64,000 nucleotides of DNA, taken from positions 434,001-498,000 of the forward strand of contig NZ_CP071606.1 of NCBI RefSeq assembly GCF_017357225.1, read 5' to 3'. Made by a program: the position numbers and the translations under genes. Positions 17,134 to 25,732 of the stretch are shown one piece after another; the stretch's first letter is position 1; the number at the start of each line of letters is the position of its first letter. This stretch comes from Rhizobium binae (lineage in GTDB: Bacteria > Pseudomonadota > Alphaproteobacteria > Rhizobiales > Rhizobiaceae). The notes beneath the pieces are model-generated. The model saw only the letters and a list, made by a program, of their open reading frames with translations, was not told the DNA's origin and did not search any database.

Positions 17134-17985
17134 TCAGGCGTTCGGGTGAGACCAGCGGCAGAGGCGGCGCTGCAGGAGAACGAGCAAGGCATTGGCGGCA
17201 AGCCCGAGGAAGGCGAGCAGCAGGATCGCTGCAAACATCAGCGGGATCTGAAAATTGTACTGGGCGTTCATCACCTGGAAACCGATGCCCTTGTTGGCGC
17301 CGATCATCTCGGCGGCGATCAGCAGCAGAAGCGCCGTCGTCGCCGACAGGCGCAGACCGACGAAGATCGCAGGAACGGAGGCCGGCAGGATGACGCGGCG
17401 GAAAATGGTCAGCGGTCCGGCGCCATAGGTCCGCGCCATCTCGATGAGCTTCTGGTCCACCTCCTTGACGCCGCCGATCGTGGCAAGCAGCACCGGAAAC
17501 AGCGTCGCCCAGAAAATCACGAAGATCTTCGATGTTTCGCCCAGGCCGAGCAGCAGGATGAAGACCGGATAGAGCGCCAGCGCGGAGGTCTGGCGGAAGA
17601 GCTGCAGGATCGGGTCGAGCGCCTGCTCGACGGTACGAAACTGGCCCATGAACAGGCCGAGCGGAATGCCGGTCACGACAGCGAAGGCGAAGGCGGTGCC
17701 GGATCGCTGCAGGCTGATGGCGATGTCATCGAGCAGCGCGCCATTGGCAAGATTGGTCCAGAGTGCCGACAGGATCACGTTCAGGGGCGGGAAGATGGCC
17801 GGATTGATCCAGCCCTCGGTACTCGAAACCTGCCAGAGAGCAAGGAAGGCGATGAGCAGGCCATAACGCGGCAGAAGCGATGCGAGCACACCGCGCACAT
17901 GGGAGGCGAAAGTGGGCGTGTGGCTTCCACCGCTCTTCAGGCGGCTGAAGCTTGTCGACAGGACCTGATTGATTTCATAAGCCAT
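17134..17985 (-). CDS. Sulfonate-type ABC transporter permease
   Basis: 283 residues with six hydrophobic segments and the SsuC/TauC coupling loop KEVDQKLIEMARTYGAGPLTIFRRVILPASVPAIFVGLR. The start MAYEINQ at 17985 is supported by GAGGAG eight bases upstream; a longer frame from 18189 would run into the monooxygenase gene. It begins 11 bases after the monooxygenase stop and precedes the binding protein. Confidence 0.92.
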   Translation of the reverse strand: MAYEINQVLSTSFSRLKSGGSHTPTFASHVRGVLASLLPRYGLLIAFLALWQVSSTEGWINPAIFPPLNVILSALWTNLANGALLDDIAISLQRSGTAFAFAVVTGIPLGLFMGQFRTVEQALDPILQLFRQTSALALYPVFILLLGLGETSKIFVIFWATLFPVLLATIGGVKEVDQKLIEMARTYGAGPLTIFRRVILPASVPAIFVGLRLSATTALLLLIAAEMIGANKGIGFQVMNAQYNFQIPLMFAAILLLAFLGLAANALLVLLQRRLCRWSHPNA

Positions 17986-17995
17986 GGATCGCTCC

Positions 17996-19348
17996 TCACT
18001 CTGCTGCCTGGAGAGCTGCGCGCCCCGCAGCCCATCGATTGGTCGGGAAAGGCAGGCCGAGGTTTTCCCGCAGCGTCTTGCCTTCATAGGCCGTGCGGAA
18101 CAGGCCCCGGCGCTGCAGCTCCGGAATGACCAAATCGACGAAATCGTCGAGTGCCGTCGGCAGCCAGGGCGGCAGAATATTGAAGCCATCTGCAGCCTCG
18201 TTCTCGAACCATGTCTGCAGGGTGTCGGCGATCTGCTCGGCGGTGCCGACGATGGTGTAGTGACCGCGGGCCGACGCGATCCACTGATAGAGCTGACGGA
18301 TGGTGAAGTTGTTTTCGTCGGCGATCTGGCGGATCAGAGCCTGGCGGCTCTTCATGCCTTCGGTCGGCGGCGCCGGCGGAAGAGGTCCGTCGAGATCATA
18401 ACCGTGCAGGTCGAGCGTGCCGCCGGTCAGGCCGTTGAGGAGACCGATCCCGTCCTCTTCGACGATGAGCGAAGTCAGGCGATCGTATTTCTCCCGCGCC
18501 TCGGCTTCGGTCCTGCCGACGAAGGCGGAGACGCCGGGCATGACCAGGATGTGATCGGGATTGCGGCCGAGACCGCGGGCCCGCGCCTTGATATCCCGGT
18601 AGAATTCCTGGGCGGTTTCGACGTGCTGGTGGGCGGTGAAGATCACCTCGGCCGTTGCTGCGGCAAGCCCGCGCCCGTCTTCGGACTGGCCGGCCTGGAC
18701 GATGACGGGATGGCCCTGCGGCGAGCGCGAGACGTTGAGCGGGCCACGCACGCTGAAGTGCTCGCCGCGATGGTCGGTGTCGTGCAGCTTCGCCGGATCG
18801 AAGAAGACGCCTGTCTCCTTGTCGCGGATGAAGGCGTCGTCCTCGAAGCTTTCCCAGAGTTTGCGGACGACCTCGACATGCTCGGCGGCGCGGCGATAGC
18901 GCTCTGCATGCGGAAGCTGGGTATCGCGGTTGAAGTTCTGCGCGGTGAGGTCGCCTGTCGTGGTGACGACGTTCCAGCCGGCACGGCCGTCCGAGATCAG
19001 GTCGAGCGAAGCGAATTTCCGGGCGGTTGTATAAGGCTCCTCGTAGGTGGTCGAAGACGTCGCGATGAAACCGAGATGGCTGGTCAGAGGTGCGAGCGCG
19101 GAGAACAATGTGACGGGCTCGAAGCCGGCGACGCGGGCGTTGCCGCCTTCACGTGCGCCGCCGAAACCGACAGCCAGGCCGTCGGCCAGGAAATAGGCGT
19201 CGAAGAGGCCGCGTTCGGCCGTCAAAGCGAGCTTTTTGTGAAATTCGAAACTGGTGGCGCCGTCGGCCGGTTGGTCGGGGTGGCGCCAGGATGCAACATG
19301 CTGTCCGCCACCGGGAAGAAATGCCCCAAGCCTGATTTTCCGTGTCAT
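17996..19348 (-). CDS. FMN-dependent monooxygenase, NtaA/SnaA/DszA family
   Basis: 450 residues, luciferase-like fold. RKIRLGAFLPGGGQHVASWRHP starts the barrel; DLISDGRAGWNVVTT, the HAERYRRAAEHVEVVRKLW helix and SRSPQGHPVIVQAGQSEDGR are hallmarks of the NtaA/SnaA/SoxA(DszA) group. These enzymes use FMNH2 from a separate reductase to cleave C-S or C-N bonds in compounds such as dibenzothiophene sulfone, alkanesulfonates or nitrilotriacetate. It is the first gene of the operon with the sulfonate-type transporter, so a role in organosulfur scavenging is likely. No flavin reductase is found in the window. Confidence 0.9.
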   Translation of the reverse strand: MTRKIRLGAFLPGGGQHVASWRHPDQPADGATSFEFHKKLALTAERGLFDAYFLADGLAVGFGGAREGGNARVAGFEPVTLFSALAPLTSHLGFIATSSTTYEEPYTTARKFASLDLISDGRAGWNVVTTTGDLTAQNFNRDTQLPHAERYRRAAEHVEVVRKLWESFEDDAFIRDKETGVFFDPAKLHDTDHRGEHFSVRGPLNVSRSPQGHPVIVQAGQSEDGRGLAAATAEVIFTAHQHVETAQEFYRDIKARARGLGRNPDHILVMPGVSAFVGRTEAEAREKYDRLTSLIVEEDGIGLLNGLTGGTLDLHGYDLDGPLPPAPPTEGMKSRQALIRQIADENNFTIRQLYQWIASARGHYTIVGTAEQIADTLQTWFENEAADGFNILPPWLPTALDDFVDLVIPELQRRGLFRTAYEGKTLRENLGLPFPTNRWAAGRAALQAAE

Positions 19349-19429
19349 TTCGCGTCCTCTCCGTTTGCCGCCACCGGCTCCGCTGCTTCGGGACCGAGGT
19401 CAGTTTGGCTGTCAGGACGTAAGGATAAG

Positions 19430-19452
19430 TTCTCTATAAATTTTATAGAGAA
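19430..19452. promoter_or_regulatory. Long palindrome upstream of the monooxygenase operon
   Basis: Perfect 11-bp arms TTCTCTATAAA and TTTATAGAGAA around one central T, 82 bp upstream of the monooxygenase start. Its size, symmetry and position fit an operator for a regulator of the sulfonate operon; the regulator is not encoded beside it in intact form. A T-run is not adjacent, so it is less likely a terminator. Confidence 0.6.
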
Positions 19453-19547
19453 ACTTCATTTCTTAATTTCGGAGGTAGAGTGAATAGTTTTGCGGGATCA
19501 GGGGAAATGTGGAAATCGAAGATCGGCGCCCGCGGCAAGACGGCGCC

Positions 19548-19826
19548 TTACGCTCGGTCGCCGCGGGGCGTGACGAGGCAGAGCGTTGCGGCAGCATGGC
19601 CTTCCTCGCCGCGCACCGGCACGGCAAAACAATGGGTGAAGCTGTCGACGATGCTGTTGAAGATGAAGAGACCTTCACGCTCGCCTGGCGCACCTCGGCG
19701 ATGAAGGTCTGTGGTTCGAGCCATTCGCAGCCCGGCAGGCGGAAATCCTGCGGCGGAATAAAATTCAGGATGTCCCGATCCGACAGATGCGCGAAGAGAA
19801 CTGTTGGCGACGACGGACGATCTCAC
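19548..19826 (-). pseudogene. IclR-family regulator remnant (C-terminal effector domain)
   Basis: On the minus strand the residues VLFAHLSDRDILNFIPPQDF then EWLEPQTFIAEVRQA read in one frame, and after a one-base shift near 19680 the reading continues REGLFIFNSIVDSFTHCFAVPVRG and ATLCLVTPRG in a second frame. The order helix - AEVRQAREGLF - CFAVPVRGEEGHAAATLCL resembles the end of an IclR effector-binding domain. A stop precedes the first frame and no DNA-binding domain is visible. It is a fragment of a dead gene, perhaps the former regulator of the neighbouring operon. Confidence 0.5.
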
Positions 19827-19959
19827 GTATTCCGATCGTCGGGGGCGGCCCCGCCTCGTTTGAGACGCGAGAGGGCCCGTGTGAGATGCCCAGCCGCAGC
19901 GGTTCGCTGCGACCGGAAAGCCGGCCCGGGCTTATCAAGAGCGCGATCAGCGCGGCGTC

Positions 19960-20634
19960 TCAGATGTCGACGACAAGGCCCTTGGCTTTTAGCACCGGTG
20001 CCAGATTGCTGACCTCGATGACCGATTTCCCGGCCTTGTAGGCGGCGATGTAGCCGGCCTCGGCATCTTCGCGAGCCTGCGAAAGCCTCGCTGCTTCTTG
20101 CGCTTCCTGCCTGCGCACGACCACCAGGCCATCGGCATCTCCGACGATGATGTCGCCGGGGTTGACGGTTTCGCCGCCGACGATGATCGGGTCGTTTACC
20201 GCCGCAATAGTTTCCTTCACCGTGCCCTTGATGCAGACGCTGAGCGAGAAGACGGGGAAGCCGAGTTCTCTGAGCTGCAGCGTGTCGCGCACGCCGGTGT
20301 CGGTAACCAGGCCGCCGATGCCCTTGGCGAGGCAAGCATTGGCGAGCACATCGCCGAAGGATCCGGCTTCCTCGTATTCGCCCGCCGAGACGACGATGAT
20401 ATCGCCGGGCATTGCATAGTTGATGGCGAGCTGCAGCATGATGTTGTCGCGCGGTGCGCATTTGACCGTAAAGGCCGGACCGCACAGTTTCATCCGGTGG
20501 TCAACGGGCTTGAGGCGCGAGGAAAACGCGCCGCGGCGGCCCTGGGCCTCGTGGATCGTCGCCGGCGAAAATTTGGAAACGGCGTCGATATCGGCTTTAT
20601 CAGGCCGTTCGGGGATATCTTTTATATGGATCAT
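19960..20634 (-). CDS. RraA / 4-hydroxy-4-methyl-2-oxoglutarate aldolase-like protein
   Basis: 224 residues of the RraA/HMG-aldolase fold. The metal and substrate motif is seen in GGLVTDTGVRDTLQLRELGFPVFSL (GxRD-like), and PGDIIVGDADGLVVV is the conserved late segment. Members either cleave 4-carboxy-4-hydroxy-2-oxoadipate-type compounds or regulate RNase E; the proteobacterial neighbourhood and the presence of the GxVRD motif favour the aldolase type. The start at 20634 has TGAGG upstream. It is the last gene downstream of an amino acid ABC operon, 90 bases after its binding-protein gene, and may be part of it. Confidence 0.8.
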   Translation of the reverse strand: MIHIKDIPERPDKADIDAVSKFSPATIHEAQGRRGAFSSRLKPVDHRMKLCGPAFTVKCAPRDNIMLQLAINYAMPGDIIVVSAGEYEEAGSFGDVLANACLAKGIGGLVTDTGVRDTLQLRELGFPVFSLSVCIKGTVKETIAAVNDPIIVGGETVNPGDIIVGDADGLVVVRRQEAQEAARLSQAREDAEAGYIAAYKAGKSVIEVSNLAPVLKAKGLVVDI

Positions 20635-20724
20635 GAATGCCTCACATCTTTGGCCGACGGCGGGCATGTCCCGCCATCTGATTGCGTTTGAAAATAATCA
20701 TCGGAGAATTCGGGCCGGCTGGCC

Positions 20725-21561
20725 TTACGGGATCGGGTCGAACTTCAGCTCCGTGAGCGGCACGACCTTGTCTGTGCGGGTCATCTTGTATTCGGTGCTC
20801 GGGCCGAGCCATTTGTCCCAGATCTTGTTGATCTCGCCGGACTCGTCGAGCTTGTGGAGGACTTCATTGATCTTGGCGGTCAGCTTCGGCTGATCCTTGG
20901 CCATGCCGATGCCGATCGGCTGGTAGAGCATCGGCTCCTCGATCATCCGCATTTCCTTGCCCTTGCTCTTCGATTCATTGACGAACTTGGTCGTCGTCAT
21001 GGTGTTGGCGACCATGCCGCGCGCCTTGCCCTGCTGGACGGCGAGATAGGCCGAGGCCGTGTCCTGGAATGTCAGCGGCTCGGATTTGTTGAGCTTGATC
21101 GACATTTCCGAGGTCGAGCCCTTGGTCGAAGCGAGGCGCTGGCCGGCGTAATCGGCCTTCGTCTTGCCGGCATCGTCGGCCGGCACGATCAGCATTTCCT
21201 TGGCGAGATAATAGGGATCGCTGAACTGGATCTGTTCGGCGCGGCTCAGCGTATAGGCAAGGTTGGCGACGGTGATGTCGACGCGGCCGAGCTTCACCTC
21301 TGGCACGCGCGCTTCGACCGAAACCGGCTTGATCTCGGCCTTGACGCCCAATTCCTTGGCGATAGCGCCGCAGAGGTCGACGTCGAAGCCGGCCATTTCG
21401 CGGGTCTTCGGATCGGGAGAGGCGAAGGGAGGGACGTCGGCGAAGGTCGCACAGCGCAGGGTCTTCGCCGACATGATGGTGTCGAGCTGATCGGCCTTTG
21501 CGGGCATAGCGGCCGCCATGCCGGCGAATGCGACGGTGAGGCTTAGGTATTTCCAGTTCAT
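20725..21561 (-). CDS. Periplasmic amino acid-binding protein
   Basis: 278 residues, SBP_bac_3 family. Signal peptide about 1-23 (YLSLTVAFAGMAAAMPAKA). The mature protein shows LRCATFADVPPFA and GFDVDLCGAIAKELGV, the usual first-lobe motifs, and VDITVANLAYTLSRAEQIQFSDPY around residue 110. An ATG at 21561 is chosen because a longer reading to 21738 would run into the ATPase gene. It lies 31 bases downstream of the ATPase gene and belongs to the same importer. Confidence 0.92.
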   Translation of the reverse strand: MNWKYLSLTVAFAGMAAAMPAKADQLDTIMSAKTLRCATFADVPPFASPDPKTREMAGFDVDLCGAIAKELGVKAEIKPVSVEARVPEVKLGRVDITVANLAYTLSRAEQIQFSDPYYLAKEMLIVPADDAGKTKADYAGQRLASTKGSTSEMSIKLNKSEPLTFQDTASAYLAVQQGKARGMVANTMTTTKFVNESKSKGKEMRMIEEPMLYQPIGIGMAKDQPKLTAKINEVLHKLDESGEINKIWDKWLGPSTEYKMTRTDKVVPLTELKFDPIP

Positions 21562-21592
21562 TGCTGTTCTCCTTTGTTTTTGATCGTTGGTT

Positions 21593-22357
21593 TCAGTGCC
21601 TGAGATCAGCGAGGAAACGCTGAGCCCGGGGATGGCGCGGATGGCTGAAAAACTCGTCTGGGGTCGCCGTTTCGATGATCTGGCCAGCATCGATGAACCA
21701 GATCCGATCCGCGACCTCGCGCGCGAAACCCATTTCATGGGTGACGCAGAGCATGGTCATGCCTTCGGAAGCCAGGCTCTTCATGACGGCGAGCACTTCG
21801 CCGACCATTTCGGGATCGAGCGCGCTTGTCGGCTCGTCGAACAGCATCACCGGCGGTTCCATGGCAAGCGCACGGGCGATCGCCACCCGCTGCTGCTGGC
21901 CGCCCGACAACTGACCGGGATAGGCGCGGGCCTTGTCGGCAAGCCCGACCCGGTCGAGGAGCTTGAGGGCCTTTTCATGCGCGATATCGGGCGTCACGCC
22001 CTTCACCCGGATCGGCGACATCGAGACGTTTTCGGCGACCGAAAGATGCGGAAACAGGTTGAAATTCTGGAATACGAAGCCGATCCGGCTGCGCATCGCA
22101 TTGAGTTCTCTGGCGCGCATCGAGGCATGAATGTTTTGCCCTTCGAGCGTGATCGATCCGCTGTTGATCTCCTCGAGGCGATTGATCGTGCGGATCAGCG
22201 TGGATTTTCCCGAACCCGAGGGTCCACAGATGACCACCACCTCGCCGCGCGCGACCTGAGCATCGATGTCCTTCAGGACTGGATAGTCGCCATAGCTTTT
22301 GCAGACCTGGGACAGCCGGATCGTCTGCGGTTCCTGCGTTGATTCGGACATGGTCAT
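21593..22357 (-). CDS. Amino acid ABC transporter ATP-binding protein (GlnQ type)
   Basis: 254 residues. Walker [11 protein letters not shown]-loop [12 protein letters not shown], signature [16 protein letters not shown], Walker [15 protein letters not shown] and [14 protein letters not shown] are intact. The start codon overlaps the stop of the permease gene upstream (ATGA), so the subunits are translationally coupled. Confidence 0.93.
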   Translation of the reverse strand: MTMSESTQEPQTIRLSQVCKSYGDYPVLKDIDAQVARGEVVVICGPSGSGKSTLIRTINRLEEINSGSITLEGQNIHASMRARELNAMRSRIGFVFQNFNLFPHLSVAENVSMSPIRVKGVTPDIAHEKALKLLDRVGLADKARAYPGQLSGGQQQRVAIARALAMEPPVMLFDEPTSALDPEMVGEVLAVMKSLASEGMTMLCVTHEMGFAREVADRIWFIDAGQIIETATPDEFFSHPRHPRAQRFLADLRH

Positions 22358-23112
22358 AGCTGCTCCGATACGATTTTCGACGGTTCGGCCAAGGCTGCAG
22401 CGGGGACGTTCAGCAGTCCCGCACGCCGCCGGGTGATGCGCCGCTCGAGGCGATTGGCGAAGTAGGTCAGTGTCCAGCAGATGGCGAAGTAGACGATCGC
22501 GAGAATGAGGAAGACCTGGAAGGGTTGCGTCAGCAGCTGGTTGTTAACCTGGCTTGCCGCAAAGGTCAGATCAGGCACGTTGATCACATAACCGAGCGTC
22601 GTGTCCTTGATCGTCGAGACGAAGGTGGAGAGGATGCTGGGGATCATGTTGTAGAGCGCCTGCGGCAGAATGATGTAGCGCATCGCGCCCATGTAGCCGT
22701 GGCCAAGCGCCCGTGCCGCATCCATCTGGCCGGGCCCCAGAGCGACGATGCCGGCGCGGACGACTTCGCTGAGGAAGGCGCTCTGATAGACCACGAGCGT
22801 CGTCAGCATGGTGACGAAGCTCGGCACGTCGGCGCCGGTCAGCAGTGGAACCAGGAAATAGCTCCACAGGATCAGCATCAACAGCGGCACGCCGCGGGTG
22901 AAATAGACAAGGGCCGTGACCGGCCAGCGCAGCAGCGGCGATTTGGAGAGCCGCGCCAAGGCGAAGAGGATACTGGCCGGAAAAGCGAGGGTAATGCTGA
23001 GCGCCGACAGGATCAGCGTATTGGCGAGGCCGCCGAGCGGTCCATTCGGATACTGGCCGATCAACAGCAGCAGCCAGTAGTCGCGGACGATGGCGATCAT
23101 GTCCTGGATCAT
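22354..23112 (-). CDS. Amino acid ABC transporter permease
   Basis: 252 residues, five or six hydrophobic segments, with [17 protein letters not shown] and the coupling loop [31 protein letters not shown]. Overlaps both neighbours by four bases. Forms the membrane channel with the next permease. Confidence 0.92.
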   Translation of the reverse strand: MIQDMIAIVRDYWLLLLIGQYPNGPLGGLANTLILSALSITLAFPASILFALARLSKSPLLRWPVTALVYFTRGVPLLMLILWSYFLVPLLTGADVPSFVTMLTTLVVYQSAFLSEVVRAGIVALGPGQMDAARALGHGYMGAMRYIILPQALYNMIPSILSTFVSTIKDTTLGYVINVPDLTFAASQVNNQLLTQPFQVFLILAIVYFAICWTLTYFANRLERRITRRRAGLLNVPAAALAEPSKIVSEQL

Positions 23113-23816
23113 GCGCGCGCACTCCTGGCAGTATCCGCGCGCATCGACAGATAGGCGCCGATGCTCATGATCACGAGCGAGAAGAAGAGGTAGAGAACCG
23201 TGCCGACCAGGTAGATTTCGAAGGTGCGGAAGCTGAGGTTTTCGATTTCCTTGACGGCATGCGTCAGTTCCGACGCTCCGATGACGACGGCGAGACTGCT
23301 GTTCTTGAACAGGGAGACGCTGTGATTGATAAGCGGTGGCAGGGCATTGCGCACGCCCTGCGGCATGATGACGAAGCGCATCGCAGAGACGTAACCGTGG
23401 CCGAGCGCACGGGCGGCCTGCATCTGACCGTCACTGACCGAACGCACGCCGGAACGAAGATCTTCGCTGAAATAGGCCGCCTGGCAGAGCCCGAGTCCGA
23501 TCACCGCGAAGATCGCCTCAGCATTATGGCTCGCGAGCCATGTCGCGAGCCCGTTCGGCATCAGGGTGAAAATCCCGAAATACCACAGCATGAGCTGCAC
23601 GAGGGTGGGGACGTTGCGATGGTAGGATACGTAAGCGGCGACCAACGGATCGCCGAAGCGAAAGGGCGACAGGCGAATGCCGAGCAGCAGCAGGGCGAGC
23701 GCCATCGCCACCGACCAGGACCCGGCATAGATGATGAAGGTCATCTCGATGCCATGCAGCAGCATCGCCACATATTCGGGATCTCCGAGGATCGCCGAAA
23801 GGTCGAAACCGCTCAC
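23109..23816 (-). CDS. Amino acid ABC transporter permease
   Basis: 235 residues, second permease of the importer. HRNVPTLVQLMLWYFGIF and the coupling loop [31 protein letters not shown] are typical of the Glu/Gln/polar group. It overlaps the SDR gene upstream and the other permease downstream by four bases each. Confidence 0.92.
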   Translation of the reverse strand: MSGFDLSAILGDPEYVAMLLHGIEMTFIIYAGSWSVAMALALLLLGIRLSPFRFGDPLVAAYVSYHRNVPTLVQLMLWYFGIFTLMPNGLATWLASHNAEAIFAVIGLGLCQAAYFSEDLRSGVRSVSDGQMQAARALGHGYVSAMRFVIMPQGVRNALPPLINHSVSLFKNSSLAVVIGASELTHAVKEIENLSFRTFEIYLVGTVLYLFFSLVIMSIGAYLSMRADTARSARA

Positions 23817-24586
23817 GGGCCTGGCTCCCCGAATGGATCCGTTTTTGGCTGCGGCCTTGCCGTCTGCAATCCGCCCATGACCTGCAGCGTCGGCGTGATC
23901 TCCATATGTCCGATGTTGACGGCGACGGGAGCCGATATGGCGAAGGCGATGGCGTCGGCGATATCGGTTGCCTGCGGCAGTTCGAAACCGTCGATGAACC
24001 GTTCGCGGATGCTGGGATCATCGCCGTGGACGTGGTTGAAAATATCCGTGGCAACCCGGCCGGGGCAGATTTCGGTCACCCGCACCCGCTTGCCGAAAGC
24101 GTCGATGCGCAGCTGGTTGGACAGCATGCTCACCCCCGCCTTGGTGGCGTGATAGGAGGAGTTGCCGCCGAAATTATAGGCGCCGGCGATCGACGAGATG
24201 TTGATGACGTGGCCGCGGTCCCGCGCCACCATGCCCGGCACGATGAGGCGGCAGATGTGCAGAACCGCGCGGAGATTGACGTCGACGATGAGATCGATAT
24301 CGCCCTCGTCGGCTTCCAGGAACTTCTTCGGCCGGTCGACGCCGGCATTGTTGACGAGAATGTCGAATTCCACCTGGCCGGCGAGCTCGGCGATCGCCGG
24401 CCGATCGGTCACATCGATCGCGTGAGCGATACAGCCCGTGCGCTCGGCCAGCTGCCGCAGCGCTTGGGCGCTGCGGGCAACGGCATGCACTTCGATGTTC
24501 TCCCGGCGAAGCCGCTCAACCACGGCTGCGCCGATCCCGGAGGAGGCGCCGGTCACCAGTGCGGTCTTGTAGTCGGAGAATGGCAT
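23813..24586 (-). CDS. SDR-family oxidoreductase
   Basis: 257 residues, classical short-chain dehydrogenase. The nucleotide-binding motif TGASSGIGAAV, the NNAGVDRP segment, catalytic Ser (NISSIAG) and YHATKAG (Tyr-x-x-x-Lys) are all present. An arginine after the second beta strand (AVARSAQ) suggests NADPH preference, though weakly. It leads the minus-strand operon with the amino acid transporter genes, so it probably oxidises or reduces a hydroxy- or oxo-derivative of the imported compound. Substrate unknown. Confidence 0.88.
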   Translation of the reverse strand: MPFSDYKTALVTGASSGIGAAVVERLRRENIEVHAVARSAQALRQLAERTGCIAHAIDVTDRPAIAELAGQVEFDILVNNAGVDRPKKFLEADEGDIDLIVDVNLRAVLHICRLIVPGMVARDRGHVINISSIAGAYNFGGNSSYHATKAGVSMLSNQLRIDAFGKRVRVTEICPGRVATDIFNHVHGDDPSIRERFIDGFELPQATDIADAIAFAISAPVAVNIGHMEITPTLQVMGGLQTARPQPKTDPFGEPGP

Positions 24587-24647
24587 TGTCGTTCCCTTGT
24601 GGTTGATGGAGACAGTAGCGAAGCTTTAACCCCTTGCCTAAGACCGA

Positions 24648-24665
24648 TTATCTTTGGAGCAATAA
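24648..24665. promoter_or_regulatory. LysR-type dyad in the SDR/lysR divergent region
   Basis: TTAT and ATAA half-sites separated by ten bases, the size of the usual LysR recognition dyad, lie between the divergent SDR operon and lysR starts. Confidence 0.35.
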
Positions 24666-24820
24666 GCAACGGTTATGGAGCCGGGATCGGCTGGCGAAGA
24701 AGAGAAAGCGGTGATGCCGGTGTTCTCTCGCGGCCCCGCTTCAGGCCGCGTCGCGTTGCAAAAGCTATACGCGTCTGCAAACATGCCATCCCAGCAGATC
24801 AGAACGGTTCCCCGATCCTC

Positions 24821-25726
24821 ATGGACATCAGACGCCTCAAATCCTTCATCGTGATCGTCGACAGTGGCAGCATCACGCGCGCGGCGGATCTTTTGCATAT
24901 CGCCCAGCCGGCGCTCAGTCAGCAGCTGGCGGCGCTGGAAGAGCATTTCGGCCACAAACTGCTGATCCGCAGCCAGCAGGGCGTCAGCATGACCGATGCC
25001 GGGCACGCGGTATATCGCCATGCGCAGATCATCCTTCGGCAGATGGAGCAGGCCCAGGCCGATGCATCGGCCGCAGGCAATTCGCTTGCCGGGCGCGTGT
25101 CGGTCGGCCTCGTGCCGTTCAGCAGCGCGGCGACGCTCTCCGTCGATTTGCTGGCGGAAACCCGCAAACGCCATCCCGGTATCCTCCTGCATCTGACCGA
25201 AAGCGTCGGCCAGACCTACAGCCAGATGATCATGAACGGCCGGCTGGAGATGGCGCTTCTGCATGGAACCGGGCCGATCAAGGGCGTGCGCTTCGAACCG
25301 ATCCTCAGCGAAGAGTTTTTCCTGGTCGCCCACCGCGACTTTGCGATCGAAGCGGATGCGAAACCCGTTGCGGTCAACACTCTCGACGGAATACCGCTGC
25401 TGTTGCCGCCCGCCTATAATTTCGTCCGCCGTGCGGTCGACACCGCCTTCACCCGCACGCGCACCAATCTGAAGGTCGTGGCGGAAGTCGAAATCGTGCG
25501 CACGCTCGCCCGTGCAGTCGGCAGCGGTCTCGGCGCGACGATCATGCCGAAGGCGATTGCCGATCGCATCGTCTCGGAATCGAGCGAGCCGCTCATCTGC
25601 CGGCTCGTCTCACCGCGGATCGAGGAAACGCTGTCGCTTTGCGTATCCGACCAGAATCCCTTGTCGGAACCGGCCCTTGCCGTCCGAGATATCCTTCTCG
25701 AGCTGACAGCGCGGCTGAAGGGTTAA
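24821..25726 (+). CDS. LysR-family transcriptional regulator
   Basis: 301 residues. The N-terminal helix-turn-helix reads RRLKSFIVIVDSGSITRAADLLHIAQPALSQQLAALEEHFG. The effector domain follows (GRVSVGLVPFSSAATLSVDLL). The sequence resembles the Nac/nitrogen-assimilation subgroup of LysR proteins in this first domain. It is divergent from the SDR-ABC operon and close to convergence with the aminotransferase operon, and is the probable regulator of both. The ATG at 24821 is chosen because the longer open frame is antisense to the SDR gene. Confidence 0.9.
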   Translation: MDIRRLKSFIVIVDSGSITRAADLLHIAQPALSQQLAALEEHFGHKLLIRSQQGVSMTDAGHAVYRHAQIILRQMEQAQADASAAGNSLAGRVSVGLVPFSSAATLSVDLLAETRKRHPGILLHLTESVGQTYSQMIMNGRLEMALLHGTGPIKGVRFEPILSEEFFLVAHRDFAIEADAKPVAVNTLDGIPLLLPPAYNFVRRAVDTAFTRTRTNLKVVAEVEIVRTLARAVGSGLGATIMPKAIADRIVSESSEPLICRLVSPRIEETLSLCVSDQNPLSEPALAVRDILLELTARLKG

Positions 25727-25732
25727 GAGCGG

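Noticed and set aside
23906..24820. Upstream extension of the LysR reading frame
   Set aside because: The extension is antisense to the SDR gene; the helix-turn-helix starts at the ATG at 24821, as in LysR proteins.
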